Shown here one piece after another: positions 1 to 7,500 of a stretch of DNA of 49,458 nucleotides. Every line of letters starts with the position of its first letter. Position 1 is the first letter of the stretch. The position numbers were made by a program, and so were the translations under genes. Under the pieces are notes generated by a model that saw only the letters and a program-made list of their open reading frames with translations, was not told where the DNA came from and did not search any database. This DNA is from Chlorobiota bacterium (GTDB lineage Bacteria; Bacteroidota; Bacteroidia; Bacteroidales; JAADGE01): contig JAADGE010000055.1 of assembly GCA_013152535.1 (NCBI GenBank), positions 64,466 through 113,923 of the forward strand. Direction: 5' to 3'.

Positions 1-1
1 A

Positions 2-706
2 GTTTTATGGACAGGAAAACGATCCGTAGTTTATGTTCAAGTTCCCGATCGGAAAAATCCGAGTTTTAAAATGCGTGAAGTTGATTTAGGTCCCGAAGCA
101 GGTAATTTTTATATCGTAAATTCCGGACTTAAAGAAGATGAAGTAATAGCTGCCAACGGCGTATTTAAAATTGATGCCGCCGCACAACTTGCAGGAATTC
201 CGAGTATGATGAACCCCGGAGATGAAACTCCTGATGAAGTCATTTATCGTTTAGATACACCGAAAGAGTTTGTTAATCAATTAAATGCAATTTTAAATTC
301 ATACCTTAAAATGAAAGATGATTTTTTTGAGGCAAACAAAGACAAAGTTTCCGAGCAAGCAAAAGAAATTCTTAAAAACTTGAAAAATGTTAAGATGGAA
401 CTTTTAAAAGGTGATGCACACATGTATTGGATGAAACAGGCAAAAGTGATAAAAGAAAAAGCTAAAGTTATTGCCGAAGCCGATAATATTGATACGCAGC
501 GAAGAGCCTTTAAACCGCTTTCCGAAACAATGATTAAAGTTTATAAAAGTTTCGGTCTTGAAAATGAAACGGTTTATATTCAGTTTTGCCCTATGTTCGA
601 CGAAAGCAAAGGCGCTTTTTGGCTCAGCACGCAAAAACAAATTGCAAATCCGTATTACGGCGATTTAATGCCGACTTGCGGAGATACACAAGACAGTATT
701 CAATAA
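2..706 (+). CDS. RND efflux periplasmic adaptor (CusB-like) with C-terminal DUF3347 domain, 5' truncated
   Basis: The gene is open from base 2, so its N-terminus lies left of the window. The first visible residues (VLWTGKRSVVYVQVPD) match the membrane-proximal beta domain of CusB/CzcB-type membrane-fusion proteins, which link an inner-membrane RND pump to the outer-membrane channel. After about residue 95 comes a helical DUF3347 domain with the usual closing motifs QFCPMF, GAFWLS, NPYYGDLM and TCGD. Its Cys and Met residues are candidate copper ligands. In Bacteroidota such adaptors usually follow a cusA gene, which would lie outside the window. The next gene is a metal-binding lipoprotein, which fits copper or silver efflux. 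The family call is firm; the exact metal is inferred. Confidence 0.88.
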   Translation, partial: VLWTGKRSVVYVQVPDRKNPSFKMREVDLGPEAGNFYIVNSGLKEDEVIAANGVFKIDAAAQLAGIPSMMNPGDETPDEVIYRLDTPKEFVNQLNAILNSYLKMKDDFFEANKDKVSEQAKEILKNLKNVKMELLKGDAHMYWMKQAKVIKEKAKVIAEADNIDTQRRAFKPLSETMIKVYKSFGLENETVYIQFCPMFDESKGAFWLSTQKQIANPYYGDLMPTCGDTQDSIQ

Positions 707-961
707 ACGAAATCATTAATTACAGTTTGTCTGTAAAGTCGCAAAGCAACTTAACTAACTTAATGCAATAATATTAAATATCTTATTTCTAACCTGTTAC
801 AAAAGTTGCTGTGCGAATAATACAAAAAAAAACATAAAATTAAATCCGAATTTATTCCGGTGAAAATTAAATGGTGATGCTATGACTTTCAATATCCGGA
901 ATATTTACAGGTTTAAGAAGAATTTTAACAATCAATTATTTACAAATTAAATTTAGAAAAA

Positions 962-1303
962 ATGAAAAAATCAATCTTAATTTTAACAACAGCGATCTTT
1001 TTGATCGGAGGAACAGCAGTTTTATCAAGCTGCGGAGGTGATGATAATACCGAACAACATGAACATACTGACGGTGATATGCACTCAGACAGTGAAATGA
1101 TGAACCATTCAGACAGTAATATGGATATGGATACAAATCATGCAGCTGCGGACAGTGACTCAACAGATGTCGTATATGCTTGTCCGATGCATCATAACAT
1201 TACAGGTAAAAAAGGTGATAAATGTTCAATTTGCGGTATGAAATTAACAAATACCAAAACAGATCCTGCTCATAAAGGACACACACACATGCATAATAAT
1301 TAA
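962..1303 (+). CDS. Heavy-metal-binding-domain lipoprotein, His/Met-rich
   Basis: This 113-residue protein starts with a signal peptide ending in a lipobox (VLSSC, Cys24). It then has a spacer rich in His, Asp and Met (EHTDGDMHSDSEMMNHSD and similar), followed by a heavy-metal-binding domain with YACPMHHNITG and KCSICGMKL. This small Cys/Met/His domain is common in copper-efflux operons. The protein is probably a periplasmic or outer-membrane-anchored metal chaperone or buffer. It follows the truncated CusB-like gene by 255 bases and ends just before a good terminator. It resembles the lipoprotein at 13631, including the signal peptide (MKKSIL, GTAV). Domain assignment is confident; the metal is not known. 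Confidence 0.85.
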   Translation: MKKSILILTTAIFLIGGTAVLSSCGGDDNTEQHEHTDGDMHSDSEMMNHSDSNMDMDTNHAAADSDSTDVVYACPMHHNITGKKGDKCSICGMKLTNTKTDPAHKGHTHMHNN

Positions 1304-1312
1304 CATTTATAA

Positions 1313-1369
1313 ACGAGACTGAAAGAAGTGAAATTTACAAAGCCGTCTTATCAGTCTCGTTTTTTTTTT
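1313..1369 (+). terminator. Rho-independent terminator after the metal-binding lipoprotein
   Basis: A perfect 10-bp stem, ACGAGACTGA (1313-1322) with TCAGTCTCGT (1351-1360), encloses a 28-nt loop and is followed by nine T residues. It closes the copper-adaptor/lipoprotein unit. Confidence 0.85.
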
Positions 1370-1430
1370 AATGCTGAAATTATATAACTCTTTTCGAAAA
1401 TAATATGAAGTAATTCATTGTTTTAAGTTG

Positions 1431-1438
1431 TATATTTG
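1431..1438 (+). promoter_or_regulatory. Bacteroidota-type -7 box (TATATTTG)
   Basis: TATATTTG fits the Bacteroidota -7 consensus TAnnTTTG. It lies about 85 bases before the mini-protein at 1524, in the gap after the terminator, and probably drives the 1524 gene and the PII-like gene behind it. No clear -33 element was seen. Confidence 0.5.
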
Positions 1439-1523
1439 AATAAGAAAACATATTAAAAGTAACATGCTGTTTGTTCTGAGATAATATATTCATAAGATTT
1501 TTATAAATTAAAAAAACAAAAAA

Positions 1524-1700
1524 ATGATACTTAAAACAATAATTTCAGCTATAGTTTTGCTCGCACTCGTTATTCCGGCATTAGGACTAAAACAGTTTTT
1601 TAATAAAGATGCAGAATCAGTCATCCATTCTTGCAATCATGATAAGAATGATTCTGATACAAAAGAATCTTGCTCTTTCTGTCCGACAGAAGAACTATAA
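1524..1700 (+). CDS. Cysteine-containing membrane mini-protein (58 aa)
   Basis: A short ATG-initiated reading frame encodes 58 residues. Residues 1-21 form one hydrophobic helix (MILKTIISAIVLLALVIPAL). The soluble tail holds Cys37 next to a His (SCNHD) and a CxxC pair at 50-53 (CSFC). It lies between a terminator/promoter region and a PII-like gene, inside the metal island. I do not recognise a named family. The layout of one anchor plus a Cys/His tail suggests a small membrane metal-binding or metal-sensing protein, which is inference. Supporting points are the clean start and stop, the coherent hydrophobic segment, and a fitting -7 box upstream. Confidence 0.6.
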   Translation: MILKTIISAIVLLALVIPALGLKQFFNKDAESVIHSCNHDKNDSDTKESCSFCPTEEL

Positions 1701-1756
1701 AATTATTCTGCCCGATTGAATCTGAAAAATATTTTTTATAAAAAAAACAAAACAAA

Positions 1757-2098
1757 ATGAAACTAATTAAAGCATATATTCGACACAGAAAAATAAAAGA
1801 TGTTTATAATGCGCTGACGAATGAAGGATATTGTTGTATGACATTTGTTGAATGCGAAGGTACCGGAATTTATACCGACAGCGAAAAAGAACATATTAGT
1901 GATAAATATGAATTTGCAGAAGCCTATAAAGTAATAAAATTAGAAATCTTAATTTCTGATGAACAAACCGAAAAAATTGTTGAACTTATAAGAAAAAACG
2001 GTCGTACCGGATATCATGGTGACGGAATGATTCTTGTATCTCCGGTTGATGAAGCTTATAAAATAAGGACGGATGAAAAAGGTGTTCAAGTCATTTAA
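1757..2098 (+). CDS. PII-like signalling protein of the metal-efflux-associated group
   Basis: This 113-residue protein has the PII (GlnB/GlnK) fold signature. The N-terminal strand MKLIKAYIRHRKI is followed by a B-loop TGYHGDGMILVSPV and a C-loop KIRTDE, which correspond to the nucleotide-binding TG..GDGKI and RTGE motifs. The T-loop (about residues 34-52) is unlike that of nitrogen PII proteins and lacks the usual uridylylated-tyrosine context. Extra cysteines occur at 26, 27 and 33. A PII subgroup encoded beside heavy-metal efflux pumps has been described, and this one sits in such a setting together with a second copy at 10114. It probably regulates or senses the efflux system rather than nitrogen supply; this is inferred from context. 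Confidence 0.82.
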   Translation: MKLIKAYIRHRKIKDVYNALTNEGYCCMTFVECEGTGIYTDSEKEHISDKYEFAEAYKVIKLEILISDEQTEKIVELIRKNGRTGYHGDGMILVSPVDEAYKIRTDEKGVQVI

Positions 2099-2226
2099 TT
2101 TATTGAATTAACTGCCGGGGAACAATAAAAATTTTGCCGTACCTTAGTATTTTTCAGTCTGAACTCCTGCATTTAAATCTGTTTCATAAAATGTCATGTT
2201 TTACTTAACGACTATATAAAAAAGCA

Positions 2227-2646
2227 TTGCAAGATTTAGAAAATATATTAGAACAAAAAAACATAAAACCGACGGCTATGCGGTTGTTGGTTTTAAAAAA
2301 GATTACCGAAAGCAAGAAAGCAATAAATTTTTACGAATTGGAACAGTCCTTCAGTCAGGTAGAGCGATCGACTTTATACAGAACATTAAAGACATTTGAA
2401 GATAAGCATTTAGTTCATCCGATTAGTGACGGTTCGGGTGCTGTTAAATACGCAATATGTAAAAACAATTGTCGGTGCAAACCGGAAGAATTACATGTAC
2501 ACTTTTTTTGTTATAAATGTGAAAAAACTTTATGCTTACATGATATTGCTATTCCTAATGTTATACTGCCTGATAATATGACAGTTGAAACCGCAACATA
2601 TATTTTGAAAGGTATTTGCGGAGAATGTCAAAAAAAAAGAGGCTAA
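2227..2646 (+). CDS. Fur-family transcriptional regulator, Cys-rich variant (copy 1)
   Basis: This 139-residue protein has a Fur winged-helix N-terminus (KPTAMRLLVLKKI, then STLYRTLKTFEDKHLV). Its C-terminal metal domain has LHVHFFCYKCEKTLC and a final GICGECQ. Four of these cysteines form the usual structural zinc pairs. An additional CxxxCxC (CKNNCRC) replaces the His-rich stretch usual in Fur. The start is TTG at 2227: an in-frame TAA lies at 2206-2208 and no ATG occurs between, and the length then matches its paralogue at 3548. It stops 4 bases before the operator in front of merTP, so it probably controls that promoter. The inducing metal is unknown; a soft metal is a guess from the added thiols. 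Confidence 0.85.
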   Translation: MQDLENILEQKNIKPTAMRLLVLKKITESKKAINFYELEQSFSQVERSTLYRTLKTFEDKHLVHPISDGSGAVKYAICKNNCRCKPEELHVHFFCYKCEKTLCLHDIAIPNVILPDNMTVETATYILKGICGECQKKRG

Positions 2647-2650
2647 TCTT

Positions 2651-2686
2651 TGCGATACTGTCGCATCAATTTCAGTTGTATGTTTG
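2651..2686 (+). promoter_or_regulatory. Operator plus -7 box for merTP
   Basis: The inverted repeat TGCGA-TACTG-TCGCA at 2651-2665 is followed by a 13-nt spacer and a TATGTTTG -7 box at 2679-2686. The same arrangement, with identical spacing, occurs at 3976-4011. The site begins 4 bases after the fur-type gene stops and lies 38 bases before the merTP start, so a Fur-family repressor is the likely ligand. Confidence 0.65.
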
Positions 2687-2689
2687 CAT

Positions 2690-2701
2690 TGCAATATTGC
2701 A
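2690..2701 (+). promoter_or_regulatory. 12-bp perfect palindrome in the merTP leader
   Basis: TGCAATATTGCA is a perfect palindrome just downstream of the -7 box, around the expected transcription start. It shares the TGCAA/TTGCA half-sites with the operator at 3976 and may be a second repressor site. A chance AT-rich palindrome cannot be excluded. Confidence 0.4.
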
Positions 2702-2723
2702 GCAACATCGTAACTGAAATATA

Positions 2724-3329
2724 ATGAAAAAAGATAATAAATTTTTATGGACAGGTGTTTTTACCGCAATCGGAGCTTCTTTATGCTGCATTACACCTGT
2801 TTTAGCTCTTATTTCCGGAGCTTCCGGAATTGCTTCGGCATTTTCATGGTTAGAGCCGTTAAGACCATACTTAATCGGTATCACGGTTTTAGTTCTGGGA
2901 TTTGCCTGGTATCAAAAGCTTAAACCAAAAAAACAAGATGACATTGAATGTGCTTGCGAAGAAGAGGAAAAACCGAATTTTTGGCAATCGAAAAAGTTTT
3001 TGGTAATCGTTACTGTTTTTGCGGCACTTATGACGGCATTTCCTTATTACAGTCAAATATTTTATCCTAAATCCGAAAAAGAAATTGTTGTTGCAGATAA
3101 GTCTGATATTAAAAAAGCAGAATTTGTAATTTCCGGAATGACTTGTGAAAGTTGTAATATTCACGTGAATAATGAAGTTTACAAACTTAACGGTATAATT
3201 AATTCAAATGCCTCTTATGAAAACGGAAATGCTCTTATTGAATTTGATAAAATAAAAACAACAGTTTCAGAAATTAAGAATGTAATTAACTCTGCGGGAT
3301 ATTCCGTAACTAACATTAAAACAAAATAA
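2724..3329 (+). CDS. MerT-MerP fusion mercuric-type transport protein
   Basis: This 201-residue fusion has an N-terminal MerT-like part with three membrane segments, the first carrying the Cys pair (SLCCITP, Cys21-22). A loop has Cys76 and Cys78. From about residue 130 there is a MerP/HMA domain with GMTCESC (Cys141 and Cys144). MerT takes up Hg(II) passed from MerP and normally delivers it to mercuric reductase. No merA or merB is present in the window, so the imported ion and its fate are open; the P1B ATPase and RND pump nearby could re-export it. Expression probably depends on the operator at 2651. Family assignment is strong, substrate less so. Confidence 0.85.
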   Translation: MKKDNKFLWTGVFTAIGASLCCITPVLALISGASGIASAFSWLEPLRPYLIGITVLVLGFAWYQKLKPKKQDDIECACEEEEKPNFWQSKKFLVIVTVFAALMTAFPYYSQIFYPKSEKEIVVADKSDIKKAEFVISGMTCESCNIHVNNEVYKLNGIINSNASYENGNALIEFDKIKTTVSEIKNVINSAGYSVTNIKTK

Positions 3330-3330
3330 C

Positions 3331-3537
3331 ATGGAAATCTTATTATACTCAACAGTTACCTGTCCCGAATGCGGATATCAAAAAAAAGAAGAAATGCCGA
3401 CAGATGCATGTCAGTTTTTTTATGAATGTGAAAATTGCAAAGCGGTATTGAAACCAAAAGCAGGTGATTGTTGTATATATTGTTCATACGGAACAGTTCC
3501 TTGTCCTCCTGTACAAAAAAATACAAAATGTTGTTAA
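3331..3537 (+). CDS. Cys-rich mini-protein with GDCCxxCSYGT motif
   Basis: This 68-residue cytosolic protein begins one base after merTP stops, so the two are almost certainly co-transcribed. It holds 10 cysteines: CPECGY, CENC, GDCCIYCSYGTVPCPP and a terminal KCC. The GDCCxxCSYG core recurs in small proteins beside MerT-type genes, though no function is assigned that I know of. The thiol density points to binding of a soft metal, perhaps taking over ions from MerT in the absence of a reductase. That role is inference. The reading frame and operon position are clear. Confidence 0.75.
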   Translation: MEILLYSTVTCPECGYQKKEEMPTDACQFFYECENCKAVLKPKAGDCCIYCSYGTVPCPPVQKNTKCC

Positions 3538-3542
3538 ATTTG
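3535..3542 (+). promoter_or_regulatory. -7 box (TAAATTTG) directly before the second fur gene
   Basis: TAAATTTG ends exactly 5 nt before the ATG at 3548, overlapping the stop codon of the Cys-rich mini-protein gene. Transcription from here would begin at or very near the start codon, giving a leaderless mRNA. No clear -33 element or inverted repeat was found upstream. Confidence 0.45.
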
Positions 3543-3547
3543 CATTT

Positions 3548-3958
3548 ATGGATAAAGACACCGACAAAAAACTTAAATCAAGAAACATCAAACCGACAGC
3601 CATGCGTGAGCTGGTTCTCAAAGTTTTAACAGAACAAAAAACCGCAATCAGTTTACCGGAACTGGAAGACAAATTTGTATATGCCGATAAATCAACTTTA
3701 TACAGAACTCTCAAAACATTTGAAGATAAAAAGCTGATACACAGTATTGATGACGGTTCAGGAGCCATACGATATGCCGTTTGTCAGGATACCTGTGAAT
3801 GTAATCCCGATGATTTGCATGTTCATTTTTATTGCACTTCCTGCAAACAAACTTTTTGTCTTAACGAAATTTCAGTTCCCGAAATAAATCTTCCTTCCGG
3901 TTTTTCTCTTAAAAGTGTTAATATGGTGGTAAAAGGGATATGTATAAATTGCAGATAA
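3548..3958 (+). CDS. Fur-family transcriptional regulator, Cys-rich variant (copy 2)
   Basis: This 136-residue protein is clearly a paralogue of the regulator at 2227. They share NIKPTAMR, STLYRTLKTFEDK, DGSGA, LHVHF and KGIC..C. It has the same cysteine insertion (CQDTCEC) before LHVHFYCTSCKQTFC. The ATG at 3548 was chosen because it aligns with copy 1; an upstream in-frame ATG at 3464 would add 28 residues that lie within the preceding gene. The gene ends 17 bases before the operator at 3976, so it probably controls the RND-pump operon. Two near-duplicate regulators, each followed at once by a related operator, suggest cross-talk or divided duties. Confidence 0.85.
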   Translation: MDKDTDKKLKSRNIKPTAMRELVLKVLTEQKTAISLPELEDKFVYADKSTLYRTLKTFEDKKLIHSIDDGSGAIRYAVCQDTCECNPDDLHVHFYCTSCKQTFCLNEISVPEINLPSGFSLKSVNMVVKGICINCR

Positions 3959-3975
3959 TGAGCAGATTAAAACTT

Positions 3976-4011
3976 TGCAACTCGGTTGCACCTGTTTTGT
4001 TTGTATATTTG
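3976..4011 (+). promoter_or_regulatory. Operator plus -7 box for the RND-pump operon
   Basis: The inverted repeat TGCAA-CTCGG-TTGCA (3976-3990) is followed by 13 nt and a TATATTTG -7 box (4004-4011). The half-site geometry and spacing match the site at 2651. The ATG of the first operon gene lies 5 nt beyond the box, so the transcript is probably leaderless. Confidence 0.65.
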
Positions 4012-4016
4012 CATCA

Positions 4017-4391
4017 ATGTATAACAAATTTAAACATATTAAATTTATTCTTACCTTTCTAATCGGATTAACGCTTATTTCTCATGCCGTTATTTCGCAC
4101 GATCATCATACTTCTTTTTCTTACGAAGAACATACTAATAAAGCTCATAATCAGGCAGATATGCCCTTGCATTGTTATGTCTTTACTGATATAATTGCGG
4201 ATAATTCTGTTATTTCCGATAATTTTTCATTTACTGTCAAACTTTATATTTCCCGATATACAGAAATAAATAATTTAAAAAACTCACAGAAAAACGATTT
4301 TGAAACATTATTTTATTCTGACAATAAAATAGTCAAGCACTCTTTTTTTAAAAAAAATATTCCTGCCCGCGGTTCTCCGTTTTTTGCATAA
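4017..4391 (+). CDS. Unrecognised secreted or membrane protein with HDHH motif, first gene of the RND operon
   Basis: The ATG at 4017 gives 124 residues. An upstream in-frame TTG at 3975 would place operator and promoter inside the gene, so it was rejected. The N-terminus is a signal peptide or anchor (residues 5-24, KFKHIKFILTFLIGLTLISH) followed by a His cluster, HAVISHDHH. The remainder is polar with one Cys in PLHCYVF. Family unknown to me. Small His-rich exported proteins often head metal-efflux operons in Bacteroidota, and this one is directly controlled by the metal operator and followed 109 bases later by the RND pump. A periplasmic metal-binding or sensing role is an inference. Confidence 0.6.
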   Translation: MYNKFKHIKFILTFLIGLTLISHAVISHDHHTSFSYEEHTNKAHNQADMPLHCYVFTDIIADNSVISDNFSFTVKLYISRYTEINNLKNSQKNDFETLFYSDNKIVKHSFFKKNIPARGSPFFA

Positions 4392-4500
4392 CAACACTTT
4401 TTCGATAATATTTTTATTTCTTGAAAAAAGAATATTCCTGAATTTTATACACCCGGAATATAAAAAAATTAAACTTTTAACTTTATAACCATTAATTAAA

Positions 4501-7500
4501 ATGATTAATAAAATAATATCTTTTTCAATAAAGAACAAAGCCCTTGTTTGGCTGATGACAATCGGTCTTATAATAGGCGGAATATACTCAGCAACAAAAG
4601 TGCCGCTTGATGCCGTTCCGGACATTACAAACAATCAGGTATTGGTAATTACGACAGCTCCAAATCTCGGAACCGAAGATATTGAGCAATTCGTAACTTA
4701 CCAAGTGGAACTTGCTATGGCAAACTTGCCCGATGTTACTGAAATTCGCAGTGTTTCACGTTTTGGACTTTCAGTTGTTACTATCGTTTTTAAAGATGAA
4801 GCCGGTACATATTTGCCGCGTCAATTAGTTGCTGAGGCTCTTTCGGAAGTGAAAGAAAAAATACCCGAAGGTTTCGGAAAACCGTTTATGGCTCCCATAA
4901 GTACCGGATTGGGAGAAATTTATCAATACACTTTGGAAGTTGCTCCCGGATTTGAAGATAAATATGATGATATGGAACTTCGCACCATTCAAGAATGGAT
5001 TGTAAAGCGACAAATGGCGATGTTGCCCGGTGTCGTTGAGGTAAATTCTTTCGGCGGAAGAGATAAACAATACGAAGTTTCTGTTAATCCGGACAAATTG
5101 CGAAGTATGAACCTTACAATTTCAGATATTTTTGAAGCTCTCGAAAAAAACAACCAAAATACCGGAGGCGGATATATTGAAAAAAATCATCAGGCAAATT
5201 TTATCAGAGGCGAAGGTTTGATGAGGTCTTCGGATGACATTAAAAATACTTTGGTAAAAAATATTAACAATCAGCCTATTTTTATTCGTGATGTTGCGAA
5301 AGTTAAATTCGGAAGTTTTTTACGCTACGGTGCTTTTACAAAAAACGGAAAAGGTGAAGCCGTAGGCGGTATTGTAATGATGCTTAAAGGTGAGAATTCT
5401 AACGATGTTATAAAAAATGTAAAAGAACGTATTGCTTTAATTCAGAAATCATTACCGGAAGGAATTACCATAAAACCCTTCCTCGACAGAAGCAAACTTA
5501 TAAAGAGTACAACATCTACGGTTGCCGAAAATTTAAGTTTAGGAGCCTTGATTGTAATTTTTATTTTGGTCATTTTTCTCGGAAATCTCAGGGGCGGATT
5601 AATTGTTGCTTCAACCATTCCTTTGGCTTTGCTTTTCGCATTTATTATGATGAAAATTTTCGGTGTTTGGGCGAACCTTATGAGTTTAGGAGCTCTTGAT
5701 TTCGGAATTTTAATCGACGGTGCAGTCATTATTATTGAAAGTATGATTTATTATCTGCATCGAAAGAACTATATCGGAACTAAAATCACACAACAAAAAC
5801 GTGATGAATTAGCATATAAATCCGGAAGCAAAATGATGAATTCTGCATTTTTCGGACAGTTAATTATTTTAATAGTTTTTATACCGGTTTTGGCTCTTCA
5901 AGGCATTGAAGGTAAGATGTTTATTCCTATGGCAATGACATTCGGGTTTGCCGTTATAGGTGTAGCTTTGCTCTCTCTTACATATATCCCGATGATGGCA
6001 GCTACATTTCTCAATCCGCCGAAAACAGATAAAAAAACTTGGGGCGACAGAGCAATAGCTAAAATTGAAAAAATATATATACCAGTTGCTGATTGGTCTT
6101 TAAGAAAAGGAAAGTTTATAATAGTCGGTGCGATAATATTATTGATTTTCGGAGGATTCTTATTCTCGCGAATGGGTGCAGAATTTATGCCGAAATTAGA
6201 CGAAGGAGATTTTGCTTTTCAGGCAATTTTAAAACCCGGGACATCTCTTACGGAAGTTACGAAAACTTCAACGCGTCTTGAACAAATTGTCCTGGAAAAT
6301 TTTCCTGACGAGGTGGAATCAATACAAAGCAGAATAGGCGTTGCCGATTTACCAATGGATCCTATGCCGATAGATATTGCCGATATTTTTGTTATTCTGA
6401 AACCGCAAAAAGAGTGGAAAAAGGTAAAATCAAAAAAAGAATTAGTTGAAAAGGTAAAAGAAAAAGTAAGCATTCTGCCGGGTATCAATTTTGAATTTAC
6501 CCAACCCATTGAAATGCGTTTTAATGAACTTCTTACCGGTATTCGTGAAGATGTTGCAATTAAACTTTATGGTGATGACTTGAATGTTTTGGCTGATAAA
6601 GCAGAGGAAATTGCAGGATTAATTTCCGGAATTAACGGTGTTGCAGGCGTAAAAGCCGAAGCAACAAGAGGGTTACCGCAAATAACTGTTAAATACAATC
6701 GTAATGAATTAGCAAAATACAACTTAAATATAAGTGAATTAAATACAATAATTGAAACTGCTTTCAGCGGAAGTACTGCGGGAAAAATATATGAGGGTGA
6801 ACGAATGTTTGACTTGGTGGTACGATTAGATGAACAGCACAGAACAAGCATTGATGATATTCGCGATTTATTTGTTAATCTGCCCGGAGGAAATCAAATT
6901 CCCTTGAAAACAGTTGCAGAGGTCAGTTATCAGCCCGGACCGATGCAAATCAGTCGTGATAATACTAACCGAAGAACTTATATAGGAATTAATGTTGAAG
7001 GCAGAGATATAAAATCGCTTGTAAACGAAATTCAACAAACACTAGATAAAAAACTGGATCTCCCGACAGGATATTACATTCGTTACGGCGGTGCTTTTGA
7101 AAACCTTGAAAGAGCGACAAACCGCTTGTCAATGGTTGTGCCTCTTGCTCTTGCCTTAATTTTTATATTGGTATTTTTTGCCGTTAAATCGTTCAAGCAA
7201 ACTATGATGATTTATATTGCAATTCCGTTTGCAGCTGTTGGCGGTATTTTTTCATTGTACCTAAGGGGAATGCCTTTAAGTATTTCTGCCGGCGTAGGTT
7301 TTATTGTTTTGTTCGGTGTCGCGGTATTAAACGGTTTGGTCTTAATCAGCGGATTTAATGAAATGAAATCGGAAGGAAAATTCAGCCTGTCGGAAATTAT
7401 TAAAAAAGGTTCCGTAAGGCGTATCCGACCGATTTTGCTTACGGCATCAACCGATATTCTCGGATTTTTGCCTATGGCTGTGTCAGCATCGGCAGGTGCA

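Noticed and set aside
586-771. Overlapping frames in the adaptor gene, and frames opposite gdhA, nqrB and the pump
   Set aside because: They lie within well-supported genes in other frames, have no recognisable domains and lack plausible starts.
3975-4016. Upstream TTG start for the HDHH protein
   Set aside because: It would translate the operator and the -7 box, and would place charged and Cys residues before the signal peptide.
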